41,649 bases of DNA from Streptacidiphilus carbonis (GTDB lineage Bacteria; Actinomycetota; Actinomycetes; Streptomycetales; Streptomycetaceae), in NCBI RefSeq assembly GCF_000787775.1, contig NZ_BBPM01000049.1, forward strand, positions 1-41,649, given 5' to 3'. The position numbers and the translations under genes are program-made. The notes under the pieces are model-generated. The model did not search any database. It worked only from the letters and a program-made list of their open reading frames with translations, and was not told the DNA's origin. Position 1 is the stretch's first letter. Each line of letters begins with the position of its first letter. Shown in pieces: positions 1 to 7,934 of the stretch.

Positions 1-748
1 GGGGAGCGGGCGCCGGCGTCGGCGCCGGAGTCGGCACAGGGGCTGCGGGGAGCGCCGCAGCGGGCGCGGGCGCCGGGGTGGGCTGCCGCCCGGGCGGCAG
101 GGTCGGGGTCGGGGGGACCGGGGCGGGCGTCTCGGCGGCAGGGTGTTCGGACACGCCCCAGGAGACCCAGCGCGGGGCGGCTCCGGTCTCCATCAGCCCC
201 CGCTGCTGTGCCGCGTCGGCGATCCAACGGCTGTCCGACACCTTCTCGGCCTCGGGCACGGCTTGGACCTCGACCTCGACCTCGACTTCGGCGTCGGCGT
301 CGGCGTCGGCCACGGCCTTGACCTCGGCTAGGGGCCCGGCCGCCCGGGGTTCGGGCAGCGTCCCGGTCTCGTCCAGGAAGAACGGCCCGGACTGCTCCAC
401 CGCAGCGCCCAGCCGGGGCAGCGTCCGCTGCGGCACGAACGGTTCGGGTTCGGGCTCGGGTCCGGGTTCGGGTTCGGGCAGCGCCACCTCGGCGTCGTCC
501 GGCGCCTGCCCCGTCTCCGGGCGGCCCGCCCGTACTGGCGGCGGGACAAAGCGCATCGTCGGTCCGCCCGGCCGGGCCGCCGCCCTCGGCGGCGGCAGCA
601 CCTCGCCCGGCCCGGGCGCCGGGCGGCTCGTCCCCGGCAGCCAGCCCAGCCCGTCCCAGTAGCGGACGAACCCGGGGATCGAGGGGTCGGGGTAATAGCC
701 GGCCGAAGGGTCGGTCTCGGGGCCAGCGCTGGGTGGGACAGCCGTCAT
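1..748 (-). CDS. DUF2510-containing protein, probable RDD family membrane protein (N-terminal part)
   Basis: The frame is open from an ATG at 748 to the window edge, so the C-terminus is missing. Residues 18-45 read GYYPDPSIPGFVRYWDGLGW, a typical DUF2510 motif. What follows is a long disordered Pro/Ala/Glu-rich stretch with alternating Asp-Ala and Glu-Val runs encoded by hexamer repeats near 266-310. In streptomycetes this N-terminus normally precedes a C-terminal RDD membrane domain, which would lie outside the window, so the RDD assignment is an inference. The gene is divergent from ssgG. No strong ribosome site is seen close to the ATG; a GGAG lies about 13 bases upstream. The disordered linker is much longer and more repetitive than I would expect. 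Confidence 0.7.
   Translation of the reverse strand, partial: MTAVPPSAGPETDPSAGYYPDPSIPGFVRYWDGLGWLPGTSRPAPGPGEVLPPPRAAARPGGPTMRFVPPPVRAGRPETGQAPDDAEVALPEPEPGPEPEPEPFVPQRTLPRLGAAVEQSGPFFLDETGTLPEPRAAGPLAEVKAVADADADAEVEVEVEVQAVPEAEKVSDSRWIADAAQQRGLMETGAAPRWVSWGVSEHPAAETPAPVPPTPTLPPGRQPTPAPAPAAALPAAPVPTPAPTPAPAP
266..310. repeat. Hexanucleotide microsatellite inside the DUF2510 gene
   Basis: Short tandem hexamers (cgacct, then ggcgtc) follow each other. On the minus strand they encode alternating Ala-Asp and Glu-Val dipeptides in the linker of the DUF2510 protein. This is an in-frame low-complexity expansion. Confidence 0.7.
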
Positions 749-926
749 CGGGAAGGACCTGCTCCGTCTTCGTCCGGGTTGCCGGGCGGCGGCGGTGCAG
801 GCACCAGGCACGCCACGTCGTCGAGCAGTCACAAAGCGTAGTACCACCGCAGGGCCGTAAGGGCGAGATGCCCCACAAACCGCGAAAGAAGCGCACGGAG
901 TGGTGTAAGAGTGCGGCCGCGCACCG

Positions 927-980
927 CTCTTCTCCACTACCGGCGACGGAGCACCGTCGCCGGTCCGGCGGAGAAGAGGA
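927..980 (+). promoter_or_regulatory. Two-part hairpin over the ssgG ribosome binding site
   Basis: An inner stem of 11 perfect pairs (939-949 with 954-964, loop AGCA) is enclosed by an outer stem of 9 perfect pairs (927-935 with 970-978). The right outer arm is GGAGAAGAG, which overlaps the probable ribosome site AGAGGA (975-980) ahead of the ATG at 988. If the RNA folds this way the ribosome site is masked. The rest of the 749-987 gap shows no clear promoter. Confidence 0.65.
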
Positions 981-987
981 ATGAGCC

Positions 988-1518
988 ATGGACAGGGAGA
1001 ACCCGGGAAGCACAGGACCCGCTGGGGACGCCGAGCGGAGCGCGGACACCAGCGCCGACACCAGCGCGGACACCAGCGCCGAGATCGGTGCTGACGTCGG
1101 TGCCGACGTCGGCGAGGTCAGGGAGGAGCTCCGGGTGAACCTGATCCTCTCGCCGGAGCGCAGCGTCCCGGTCCCGGCCCGGTTCTGCTACCTCACCGAC
1201 GACCCCTACGCCGTGCACATCACCTTCCACCTGGGCCAGGACTCCCCGGTGACCTGGGTGTTCGCCCGGGACCTGCTGGTGGAGGGGATGTTCCGGGCCT
1301 GCGGCCACGGTGATGTGCGGATCTGGCCGACCCGGCAGGGCGGCCGCAATGTCATCTGCCTGGCGCTCAGCTCGCCGGCCGGCGACGCGCTGATCGAGGC
1401 CCCGGCCGGGGCGGTGGCCTGTTGGCTGGAGGGCGCGCTGCGGCTGGTGCCGCCGGGCCGTGAGGAGGCCGGTCTGGACATGGACGGTGCCCTGGCCGCG
1501 CTCCTGGCCGGACACTGA
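988..1518 (+). CDS. ssgG: SsgA-like sporulation and septation protein (SsgG-like)
   Basis: The 176-residue protein has the SsgA-family core from about residue 48: LILSPERSVPVPARFCYLTD, then DPYAVHITFHLG and VTWVFARDLLVEG. SsgA-like proteins are actinobacterial and act in placing septa and remodelling the wall during sporulation; SsgG in S. coelicolor is linked to correct septum positioning. I chose ssgG because the downstream gene order resembles the SCO2924 neighbourhood, which is from memory; the family call is firm, the paralogue call is not. The first 45 residues are an extra acidic tail built of ADTS and GADV repeats (12-base tandem units at 1039-1107), absent from usual 130-145-residue members. 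AGAGGA precedes the ATG at good spacing but sits in a hairpin. A terminator follows. Confidence 0.85.
   Translation: MDRENPGSTGPAGDAERSADTSADTSADTSAEIGADVGADVGEVREELRVNLILSPERSVPVPARFCYLTDDPYAVHITFHLGQDSPVTWVFARDLLVEGMFRACGHGDVRIWPTRQGGRNVICLALSSPAGDALIEAPAGAVACWLEGALRLVPPGREEAGLDMDGALAALLAGH
1039..1113 (+). repeat. 12-base tandem repeats in the ssgG N-terminus
   Basis: Three near-identical 12-base units (agcgcSgacacc, 1039-1074) are followed by two 12-base units (RtcggtgcYgac, 1084-1107) and a partial one. They encode ADTS and GADV repeats and so lengthen the protein in frame. Confidence 0.8.
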
Positions 1519-1560
1519 TGCCCGGCCGTGCGCCCCCGCCCCGGGGCACCGCCGCCGCTC

Positions 1561-1582
1561 CGCCCCGCCGAACGGCGGGGCG
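1561..1582. terminator. Bidirectional hairpin terminator between ssgG and the GT87 gene
   Basis: cgccccgccg (1561-1570) and cggcggggcg (1573-1582) are perfect inverted arms. They fold as an 8-pair stem with a four-base loop between two convergent genes ending at 1518 and 1591. Confidence 0.75.
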
Positions 1583-1590
1583 CGGGTGCG

Positions 1591-3000
1591 TCAGCGGGCC
1601 AGCGCGTCCTGCGAGGGGGTCTGCGCCTGCCCCGGCAGCCGGCCGCTGTCCGGGCGCTGTGGGTCGGGCCTCGGCCCCGCCGCCCTCATCCGGTTCCGGT
1701 GCCGGCGCAGCCGCTCCCCCGCCAGGGCCAGGAAGGCCAGGCCGACCAGCGGGTAGAGCGCTGCGAAGGGCTGCAGCAGGTAGGAGATGTGCAGATTGCT
1801 GAGGCCCTTGTGCGGGACCAGCCACATCGCGAAGGAGCAGAACGCCAGCCCGGTCGCGATCAGCGTGCCGCGCCAGACCCTGCGCCGCTTGGGCGTCCCG
1901 GCCCGGGCCCGGGCCCGGGCCCTGGCGCGCTCCTCGGACGCCTCGGCCGCGAGCAGCACCACCATGGGCACGCACCAGATCCAGTGGTGGGTCCAGCTGA
2001 TCGGGGAGACCAGCACCGCCGTGATCGCCACGCACAGCACCGACCAGGCCCGGGCCCGGGGGAAGCCGACGGCGTTGCGGTGGATGCCGACGGCGACGGC
2101 CAGTCCGGCGATCCCGACCACCGCGGTGAGCAGCAGCGCGACGATCCCGCCGTTCTGGGTGTGCAGCGCGCGCTCGACCAGTCCGCGCAGGGACTGGTTG
2201 TCGACGATGTACTCCTTGCCGACCCGGCTGGTGTCGAAGACGTACTTGGTCCAGAACTTCTCGGAGGCGCCCGGCATCAGCGCGAAGCCCAGCAGCATGG
2301 TCGCCAGGCAGGTGAGCCCGGCCGTGACGGCGGCCCTGATCCTGCCGCTGAGCAGCAGGTACACGGCGAAGAACCCGGGGGTGAGCTTGATCGCGGCGCC
2401 GAGGCCGATGGCGACGCCCTTGCTTCGCCTGCCGTCCGGACGGGTGAGGTCGTAGAGCACCAGCACGCCGAGCACCAGGTTGATCTGGCCGTAGCGCAGT
2501 GTGGTGAACACGGGTTCGAGCCACACGCCGAGGCCGACGGCGAGGAACACCAGGGCCGGGCGCATGGCCTTGCGCGGCCAGCCCGCCAGCACGGCGGAGA
2601 GGTAGCCGAACACGCCGAGGACGACCAGGTTGCCCGCGGTTACCAGGACCCGGAGCAGCCCGACCGGCAGCCACGCGGTCGGGGTGAACAGCATCGCGGC
2701 GAACGGCGGGTAAGTGGCCGGGAGCTTCCACTCGCTGACCCGGATGTCGTAGAGGTTGCCGCCGTGCGCGACCGCGGCGCCCTCGGCCCGGTAGACCACC
2801 ATGTCGACCATGCTCACGCCGACCAGGTGACGGACCAGGGCATAGAGGACGAGCGAGCCCAGACCGACCAGGAAAGCGATGCGGGTCTCCCGCCGCGGGG
2901 CCTCCCGCAGCGCGTTCACGACTCCGTCGAAGGCGGCCCTGGGGGCAGAGGCTCTGCCCTTCGCGCGGGCCTTTCCGGCGTCCCAACCGAGACTCGTCAC
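1591..3000 (-). CDS. GT87 family (DUF2029) membrane glycosyltransferase
   Basis: This 469-residue polytopic membrane protein resembles the polyprenol-phosphate-dependent alpha-mannosyltransferases of actinobacteria (GT87/DUF2029). They act on the outer face of the membrane using a lipid-linked sugar. Family-like features are MVVYRAEGAAVAHGGNLYDI near residue 70, TYPPFAAMLFTP soon after, and many hydrophobic helices. The GTG at 3000 is taken as start because AAGGAG lies seven bases upstream; an in-frame ATG at 3099 has no such site. A loop of alternating Arg-Ala (around 1905-1935) comes from a GGGCCC-type repeat. The acceptor is unknown. The gene stands alone, convergent with ssgG, with a perfect palindrome in its upstream region. 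Confidence 0.8.
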   Translation of the reverse strand: MTSLGWDAGKARAKGRASAPRAAFDGVVNALREAPRRETRIAFLVGLGSLVLYALVRHLVGVSMVDMVVYRAEGAAVAHGGNLYDIRVSEWKLPATYPPFAAMLFTPTAWLPVGLLRVLVTAGNLVVLGVFGYLSAVLAGWPRKAMRPALVFLAVGLGVWLEPVFTTLRYGQINLVLGVLVLYDLTRPDGRRSKGVAIGLGAAIKLTPGFFAVYLLLSGRIRAAVTAGLTCLATMLLGFALMPGASEKFWTKYVFDTSRVGKEYIVDNQSLRGLVERALHTQNGGIVALLLTAVVGIAGLAVAVGIHRNAVGFPRARAWSVLCVAITAVLVSPISWTHHWIWCVPMVVLLAAEASEERARARARARAGTPKRRRVWRGTLIATGLAFCSFAMWLVPHKGLSNLHISYLLQPFAALYPLVGLAFLALAGERLRRHRNRMRAAGPRPDPQRPDSGRLPGQAQTPSQDALAR

Positions 3001-3029
3001 GCAATACTCCTTGTCACCAACCCTGCGTG

Positions 3030-3070
3030 ACCCTAGCGGATCGCCGCTCCCGCCCGATGGGGCCATCGGG
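3030..3070 (-). promoter_or_regulatory. Upstream region of the GT87 gene: 18-base palindrome and possible -10
   Basis: CCCGATGG (3053-3060) and CCATCGGG (3063-3070) form a perfect inverted repeat with a two-base centre. TAGGGT reads on the minus strand at 3030-3035 and could be a -10 box. The palindrome would lie in the -35 area, as an operator would; no regulator is known. Confidence 0.4.
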
Positions 3071-3131
3071 TAATCATGCCAGTTTGTAGACGAACCCACC
3101 CGGCCCCGGTGCGACCACCCCCGAAGAGACG

Positions 3132-3168
3132 GACGGGGCCCCCGGGCTGGTTCCCAGGAAGCCCCGTC
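3132..3168 (-). terminator. Probable terminator of the chitinase gene
   Basis: gacggggc (3132-3139) and gccccgtc (3161-3168) are perfect arms with further partial pairing inside, starting 16 bases after the chitinase stop codon. Confidence 0.6.
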
Positions 3169-3183
3169 ACCGCCTACCCGACC

Positions 3184-4737
3184 TCAGCCGGTGTAAGCGC
3201 CGAATGCCTTGGCGAAGGCGTACGTGGACTGGACGATGCTGCTGCAGCTGGCGTCGGCCCAGGCCTGGGCGCCACCGGAGCACTGCTTGTCCCGGGTGGC
3301 GGACCACATGGACAGCCAGGCCAGGTGCTTGCTCGACGCGAAGGCCGCCACCTGCTGGGCGTCGGCGACGGTGAAGACCTCGGTGTTGGTGTCGTTGACG
3401 CCGATCATCGGGGTCACCGCGACGTGCTTCCAGGCGTCCGCGTCGGAGAGCCCGAAGATGCTCTTCACCTGGGCCTGGGTGGCCGTCGCCGCGTCGATCG
3501 CGTAGGTACCCATCCGGCCGCTGGGGCTGGGCGCGGCGCTGTCGCCGTAGTCCATGGCCATGATGTTGACGGCGGACACGGCCACGCCGTTGGTCTTGGC
3601 GTTCTGCAGCAGGTCGGTGCCGGACTGGACCAGGCCGGAGGGCAGCACCGGCAGGGTGAAGGAGACCTCCAGCGTCTTGCCGGCCGCCTTGGCGGTCGCC
3701 TGGAGCTGGGCGATGGCCTGGTCGCGGCGGGTGATCCCGGCGGTGTCGGTGGTCGCCGCGCCCTCGATGTCGAAGTCGACCTTGGTCAGGCCGTAGGCGC
3801 TGATGACCTTCTGGTAGGCCGCCGCCAGCGAGGAGGCCGAGGTGCAGGACTCGGCCAGCTCGGTGCCGTTGGCGCCGCCGAAGGACACCCGGACGTCGCC
3901 GCCGGCCTTGCGCAGCGCGGCTATCTGCCCGGGCACGCCGGTGTTGTCCAGCGCGCCGACCCCGCCCCACTCCGGCGTGCAGCTGCTGCCGGCGGTGATG
4001 AAGGCCAGGTTGTAGTTCTTCGCACCGCCGGCCGCGGAGGCCGCGGCGGTGTCGAAGGCGGGATACAGAGAGGTGTCGACATACGGCGAGAACCCGCTGG
4101 TGGCGGCGGTGCCGCTGCCGGACCCGCTGCCGGCCGTCGCACTGGGGGTGGGCGTGGCCGTCGCGGACCTGGACGCGCCGGCGCCGGCGCTGGCGCTGGG
4201 CTTCGCCGAGGCGGAGGCGCTGGGCTTGGCGGTGGTGGCGCCGGCGCTCGGCGCGGCACTGGCGGTGGTCGGCTGCCCGCTCGGGGTGGGGGCGCTGCCG
4301 GTGGAGCAGTCGGCCCCGTTGATGGTGCAGCCGGTCGGGGCGCCGGAGCCGCTGACGACGAAGCCGACGACCGCGTGCTGCCCGGCGGTGAGGGTGCTGT
4401 CCCAGTTCGCCGGGGTGACCGTGATGTGCTGGCCGCTCGCGGTGAAGGTGGCGTTCCACAGCGAGCTGATCTTCGCTCCGGCCGGCAGGTCGAAGCTCAG
4501 CTTCCAGTCGCTGATGGAGCCGGAACTGCTGTTGCTGACGTCGTACTGACCGCTGTAGCCGTTGCCCCAGTCACTGGTGGTCGAGTACACCGCGCCGACG
4601 GTCGCCGCACTGGCACTGGTCGCGAGGGCGACCACGGTGCCGCCGACGAGGGCCACCGCTGCGGCCGACGCACCGAGGACGGTGCTGCGGCGGGAACGGC
4701 GGCGGCGCGAGCCTGCGGGCCTGGCATGTGACGTCAT
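3184..4737 (-). CDS. Secreted GH18 chitinase with N-terminal CBM2
   Basis: The 517-residue protein should be exported and cut chitin. Residues 1-44 are a signal peptide (Arg-rich n-region, ending SASA/A). Residues 45-145 form a CBM2 with Cys136 and Cys144 near its end, 146-215 a Ser/Thr/Pro/Ala linker, and 216-517 a GH18 barrel. SFGG at 285-288 and VDFDIE at 320-325 match the GH18 strand motifs; Glu325 is the expected acid catalyst, with Asp321 and Asp323 preceding it. The ATG at 4737 was chosen because GGAGG lies ten bases upstream and the signal peptide follows; the open frame extends to 4869. The compact barrel and VDFDIE motif suggest a bacterial ChiC/ChiD-like subgroup. I found no DasR-type site upstream. 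Confidence 0.9.
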   Translation of the reverse strand: MTSHARPAGSRRRRSRRSTVLGASAAAVALVGGTVVALATSASAATVGAVYSTTSDWGNGYSGQYDVSNSSSGSISDWKLSFDLPAGAKISSLWNATFTASGQHITVTPANWDSTLTAGQHAVVGFVVSGSGAPTGCTINGADCSTGSAPTPSGQPTTASAAPSAGATTAKPSASASAKPSASAGAGASRSATATPTPSATAGSGSGSGTAATSGFSPYVDTSLYPAFDTAAASAAGGAKNYNLAFITAGSSCTPEWGGVGALDNTGVPGQIAALRKAGGDVRVSFGGANGTELAESCTSASSLAAAYQKVISAYGLTKVDFDIEGAATTDTAGITRRDQAIAQLQATAKAAGKTLEVSFTLPVLPSGLVQSGTDLLQNAKTNGVAVSAVNIMAMDYGDSAAPSPSGRMGTYAIDAATATQAQVKSIFGLSDADAWKHVAVTPMIGVNDTNTEVFTVADAQQVAAFASSKHLAWLSMWSATRDKQCSGGAQAWADASCSSIVQSTYAFAKAFGAYTG

Positions 4738-5082
4738 ACGGAAACTACCTCCGATGGGTTCCTGGAGGCCGGGCCCCGTGGGGGAAGGCGCCGTGGCATC
4801 GCCTTCCTGACACGGCGTCACCGACGGCCCTCGGACCCGGCCGCAGCCGACGCTATCTGCCGGACCCACCCGCGGAACGGCTGCTCAGACAGGGGTAGAG
4901 GTCCCTTAGGACGCCGTTAAGGAACCCGCGGCTCCGGATGCCGGCCGCGAACCGTGAATGGCTGGGCACGCAGTTCCCCGCGCCCCGACGGGGCTGCAAC
5001 TGAACCGCCGTGGGCTGGTTGCACCAGGGGCGCGGGGAACTGCGCGCCCGGCCAGGCACGCGCCGAAGCCGAAGAACAAGCC
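4738..5082. other. Intergenic region upstream of the chitinase gene
   Basis: This 345-base gap carries the chitinase ribosome site and leader and, at 4969-5044, a long dispersed inverted repeat that probably ends transcription of the sensor kinase gene's neighbourhood. I see no convincing -35/-10 pair and no TGGTC-N2-GACCA operator in it. Confidence 0.6.
4969..5044. repeat. Dispersed GC-rich inverted repeat, family 1 (complete copy)
   Basis: cgcagttccccgcgcccc (4969-4986) and its exact complement (5027-5044) are 18-base perfect arms. Within the 40-base spacer TGCAAC and GTTGCA pair again. The arm ggggcgcggggaactgcg recurs in degenerate form at 7877 and 17477. Such elements are, from memory, common between genes in Streptomyces genomes. 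Confidence 0.8.
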
Positions 5083-6558
5083 CTACCGCACCAGGCGGAC
5101 CCGCGGCGACGGACGACGCCGGCTCCGGCCCCCGGCAGGCCGCCCCGCGTCCACCGCGGTGTGGAGGCGGACCCGGATCTCCGTCCCGCCGAGGATCGCC
5201 GAGCGGCCGACCTCCACCTCGCCCCCGGTCGCCTCGGCGACCCTCCGCACGATGTCCAGGCCCAGCCCGGTGGAGCCGGCCCCGCCGACCCCGTGGCCAC
5301 GGCGCATCGCCGCCGCCGTGTCCTCAATGCCGGGGCCGGCGTCGGAGACCAGGACGATCACCGCGTCGGCGGCCCGGTGCACATCCACGGTGAACGCGGT
5401 GCCCTCCGGCGTGTGCCGGAAGATGTTGCCGAGCAGCGAGTCCAGGGCCGCGCCCAGGTCCGCCGAGGCCACCGGCACCAGGGCCGGCGGCGCCCCGGGG
5501 TCGGCGCCGGACAGTCGCCAGCTCCGGCCCTCGTCCTCGGCCAGGGCCGACCAGAAGTCCACCCGGTCCCGGATCGCCTCGGCGGCGTCGCAGGACAGCG
5601 GCTCAGGGGCGGCGTCCTCGTCGCCCGACCCCGCTCCCTCACCGGGGAGCAGCCCCTGCCCGCGGCTGCGGGCCGTATGGATGATCTGGTCGACCTCGCG
5701 TTCCAACTGGTCGACGGCGTGCCGGGTGTGCTCGGCGGCGTCGCCCTGGCCCAGCGCGGCGGCGTTCAGCCGCAGCACGGTCAGCGGGGTGCGCAGCCGG
5801 TGCGACAGGTCGGCGGCGAGCTCGCGCTCGGCGGCGACGAGCCGCACCACCCGGTCGGCCATGGCGTTGAAGGCGGCGGCCGCGTCCCGCAGCTCCGGCG
5901 GCGAGTCGTCCGCCTGCGGGACCCGTACCGCGAGGTCCCCCGCGCCCAGCGCCCGCGCGGCGCCGGCCAGCCTGCGGGCCGAGCCGACGATCCGGGTGCC
6001 CAGCCGGTCGGCGACCAGCACCGAGATCAGCACCAGCGCCAGCGCCACCCCGGTCAGCACCAGCCAGGCGGTGACCACGCCCTGGCTGAGCGCGGCGTCG
6101 GGGATGAACACCTCGACCACGGCGACCCCGCCGCTGCCTACCGCGACCGGTTCCAGGTAGGCGAAGCCGCCGGGGACCCCGGTGCTGACCGGATGCCCGG
6201 CCGCGATGGCGCCGAGGATCTGGGCCTGAGTGGCGCGCGGCTGCCCGATCGTGGCCAGCCCGGTGGCCGTGCCGCCGGTGCTGCTGCCGCCGGCGGTGCC
6301 GCTGCCGTTCGTCCGGCCGGGGACGTGCACCGCCAGCATCCCGGCCGCGCCGGCCTGGGTGCTGGCCAGGGCCCGGGTGAGCTCGGCGGGGTCGCCGGTG
6401 ATGGCCAGCGCCGGGCCGATGGCTGCCGCCTGCCGCTCCGCACCGCTGAAGGCCCGGTCGCGGGCGGTCTCCCGGACCATCAGGCCGAGCGGCAGCAGAA
6501 AGGCCAGCGCCACCATCGTGGTGACCGCGACGCAGACCTTCACCAGCGCCCACCTCAC
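5083..6558 (-). CDS. Two-component sensor histidine kinase
   Basis: A 491-residue membrane kinase. Helix 1 spans about residues 6-28, an extracytoplasmic sensor region about 29-160, helix 2 about 162-183, then HAMP, a dimerisation domain with the phospho-acceptor His253 in LSHRLRTPL, and an ATPase domain with N box (LGNIFRHT), G1 box (DAGPGIED) and G2 box (STGLGLDIV). The start is the GTG at 6558, which overlaps the response-regulator stop (GTGA), so the two genes are translationally coupled. The sensor region carries a Gly/Ser/Thr-rich insert (residues 82-100). The signal it senses cannot be read from the sequence. Confidence 0.92.
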   Translation of the reverse strand: MRWALVKVCVAVTTMVALAFLLPLGLMVRETARDRAFSGAERQAAAIGPALAITGDPAELTRALASTQAGAAGMLAVHVPGRTNGSGTAGGSSTGGTATGLATIGQPRATQAQILGAIAAGHPVSTGVPGGFAYLEPVAVGSGGVAVVEVFIPDAALSQGVVTAWLVLTGVALALVLISVLVADRLGTRIVGSARRLAGAARALGAGDLAVRVPQADDSPPELRDAAAAFNAMADRVVRLVAAERELAADLSHRLRTPLTVLRLNAAALGQGDAAEHTRHAVDQLEREVDQIIHTARSRGQGLLPGEGAGSGDEDAAPEPLSCDAAEAIRDRVDFWSALAEDEGRSWRLSGADPGAPPALVPVASADLGAALDSLLGNIFRHTPEGTAFTVDVHRAADAVIVLVSDAGPGIEDTAAAMRRGHGVGGAGSTGLGLDIVRRVAEATGGEVEVGRSAILGGTEIRVRLHTAVDAGRPAGGRSRRRPSPRVRLVR

Positions 6559-7268
6559 GGCGTCGGCTCCGGCCCCGCCCCGGAGTCGGCAGCGGGGACG
6601 TCCAGGCGCACGCCCACCCCGCGCACCGTGTGCAGATAGCGGGGCCGCGACGCGGTCTCGCCGAGCTTGCGGCGCAGCCATGACAGGTGCACATCGATGG
6701 TCTGGTCGGTCCCGTACGGCTGCCGCCACACCTCGGCGAGCAGCTCCCGCCGGGAGACCACCACGCCGGGGCGGCCCGCGAGGAAGGCCAGCAGGTCGAA
6801 CTCGCGCCGGGTCAGATCGAGCGCGGCGCCGTCCAGCAGCACCTCGCGCCGCTGCAGGTCGATCCGCAGCCCGCCGACCTGCAGGTGCTGCCCGGATCCC
6901 GGGGCCGTCCCGGAGCGGCGCAGCACGGCGGCCATCCGGGCGCTGAGGTGCTCCCCGGAGAAGGGCTTGACCAGGTAGTCGTCGGCCCCGGCGTTGAGCA
7001 GCCGGACGATCTCGTTCTCGTCGTCGCGCGCGGTGGAGATGATCACCGGGACGTCGGTGAGGCCGCGGATCATCTTCAGCGCCTCGCTGCCGTCCAGGTC
7101 GGGCAGGCCGAGGTCGAGGATCACCACGTCACAGCCGACCTGCGCGACCTCGCGCAGCGCCTCCAAGGCGGTGCCGACGCTGCGCACGGCATGGCCCGCC
7201 CCGGTCAGGTGCCGGATCAGGGCGGAACGCACGAACGGGTCGTCCTCGACCACCAGGACAGTCGCCAT
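6555..7268 (-). CDS. OmpR-family response regulator
   Basis: The 237-residue protein has a receiver domain (residues 1-115) with acidic pocket Glu8-Asp9-Asp10, phospho-acceptor Asp52 (ILDLGLPD), Thr79 and Lys101 (VKPF), followed by a winged-helix DNA-binding domain (about 127-222; LTRREFDLLAFLA, TIDVHLSWLRRKLGE, TVRGVGVRLD). It is the partner of the kinase that starts inside its stop codon. The ATG at 7268 has no ribosome site, so the message may be leaderless. It is divergent from the small secreted protein 57 bases away, which is a plausible target. Confidence 0.93.
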   Translation of the reverse strand: MATVLVVEDDPFVRSALIRHLTGAGHAVRSVGTALEALREVAQVGCDVVILDLGLPDLDGSEALKMIRGLTDVPVIISTARDDENEIVRLLNAGADDYLVKPFSGEHLSARMAAVLRRSGTAPGSGQHLQVGGLRIDLQRREVLLDGAALDLTRREFDLLAFLAGRPGVVVSRRELLAEVWRQPYGTDQTIDVHLSWLRRKLGETASRPRYLHTVRGVGVRLDVPAADSGAGPEPTP

Positions 7269-7325
7269 GAACAGTGAAGGTAGCCCATTCGGGTCAAGCC
7301 GTGCCCGCGCGCCATACTGAGGCCC

Positions 7326-7868
7326 GTGCGCAGAGGACTGGTACGGGCAGCGGCATGGACCGGGGCTACCGCGGCAGCGGTGTCCGTGTCCTGGTTCGGC
7401 GTGCACCGGGTGCTGCGGGACGGCTCCTACGAGCAGCCGAGTGCGCTGGTGGTGGCGGTGGCCACCCCCACCAGCGCGTCGCCCACTCCCCCGCCGCTGC
7501 CGACCTCCATCGGCTCGGCGGTGACCATCCCGTCCCCGAGCCGGTCGCCCACGCCGAGCCGCTCCGGTTCCACGACGCCGTCCCGCAGCCCGTCGGCCCC
7601 CGCGTCCGCGAGCCCCCCGCCGACCGCTTCCGCGACCTCCGGCACCATCCAGACCTTCACCCGCCCCGGCGGCCGCATAGTCGTCGACATGGGCGCCGCC
7701 TCCGCCGGCCTGGTCTCCGTCACCCCGGACCCGGGCTGGTCCTGGCACCAGTGGACCACCAGCACCTGGCTCCGCGTGGACTTCCAACAGGACGGCAGCG
7801 GCACCGACTCGATCTTCTACGTCACCTGGAACGGCCACCCCCCGCTGGTCCAGACCGGCACCGGCTGA
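7326..7868 (+). CDS. Small secreted or membrane-anchored protein, Ser/Pro-rich
   Basis: I do not recognise a family. The 180-residue protein has an N-terminal hydrophobic segment (residues 8-28), a Ser/Pro/Thr-rich stretch (about 47-105) and a C-terminal domain of about 75 residues with several Trp (WSWHQWTTSTWLRVDF) that looks like a small beta-rich extracytoplasmic domain. The GTG start at 7326 lies seven bases after CATACT, so a leaderless message is possible. It shares a short divergent promoter region with the response regulator, which suggests control by that two-component pair. The gene is followed by a hairpin shared with the convergent oxidase gene. Confidence 0.65.
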   Translation: MRRGLVRAAAWTGATAAAVSVSWFGVHRVLRDGSYEQPSALVVAVATPTSASPTPPPLPTSIGSAVTIPSPSRSPTPSRSGSTTPSRSPSAPASASPPPTASATSGTIQTFTRPGGRIVVDMGAASAGLVSVTPDPGWSWHQWTTSTWLRVDFQQDGSGTDSIFYVTWNGHPPLVQTGTG

Positions 7869-7876
7869 GCCCCGCC

Positions 7877-7924
7877 AGGGGCGCGAGGAACAGCGCGACA
7901 GGCCATCAATCATGGTGCGCTGTT
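7877..7924. terminator. Hairpin between convergent genes, overlapping a family 1 repeat copy
   Basis: aggggcgcgaggaacagcgc (7877-7896) is a degenerate family 1 arm. AACAGCGC (7889-7896) pairs perfectly with GCGCTGTT (7917-7924). It lies between stops at 7868 and 7935 and probably terminates both genes. Confidence 0.6.
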
Positions 7925-7934
7925 GCGCACGCAG

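Noticed and set aside
2246-2259. TTGGTCCAGAACTT as a DasR site
   Set aside because: Only one half-site matches and it lies inside the GT87 coding region.
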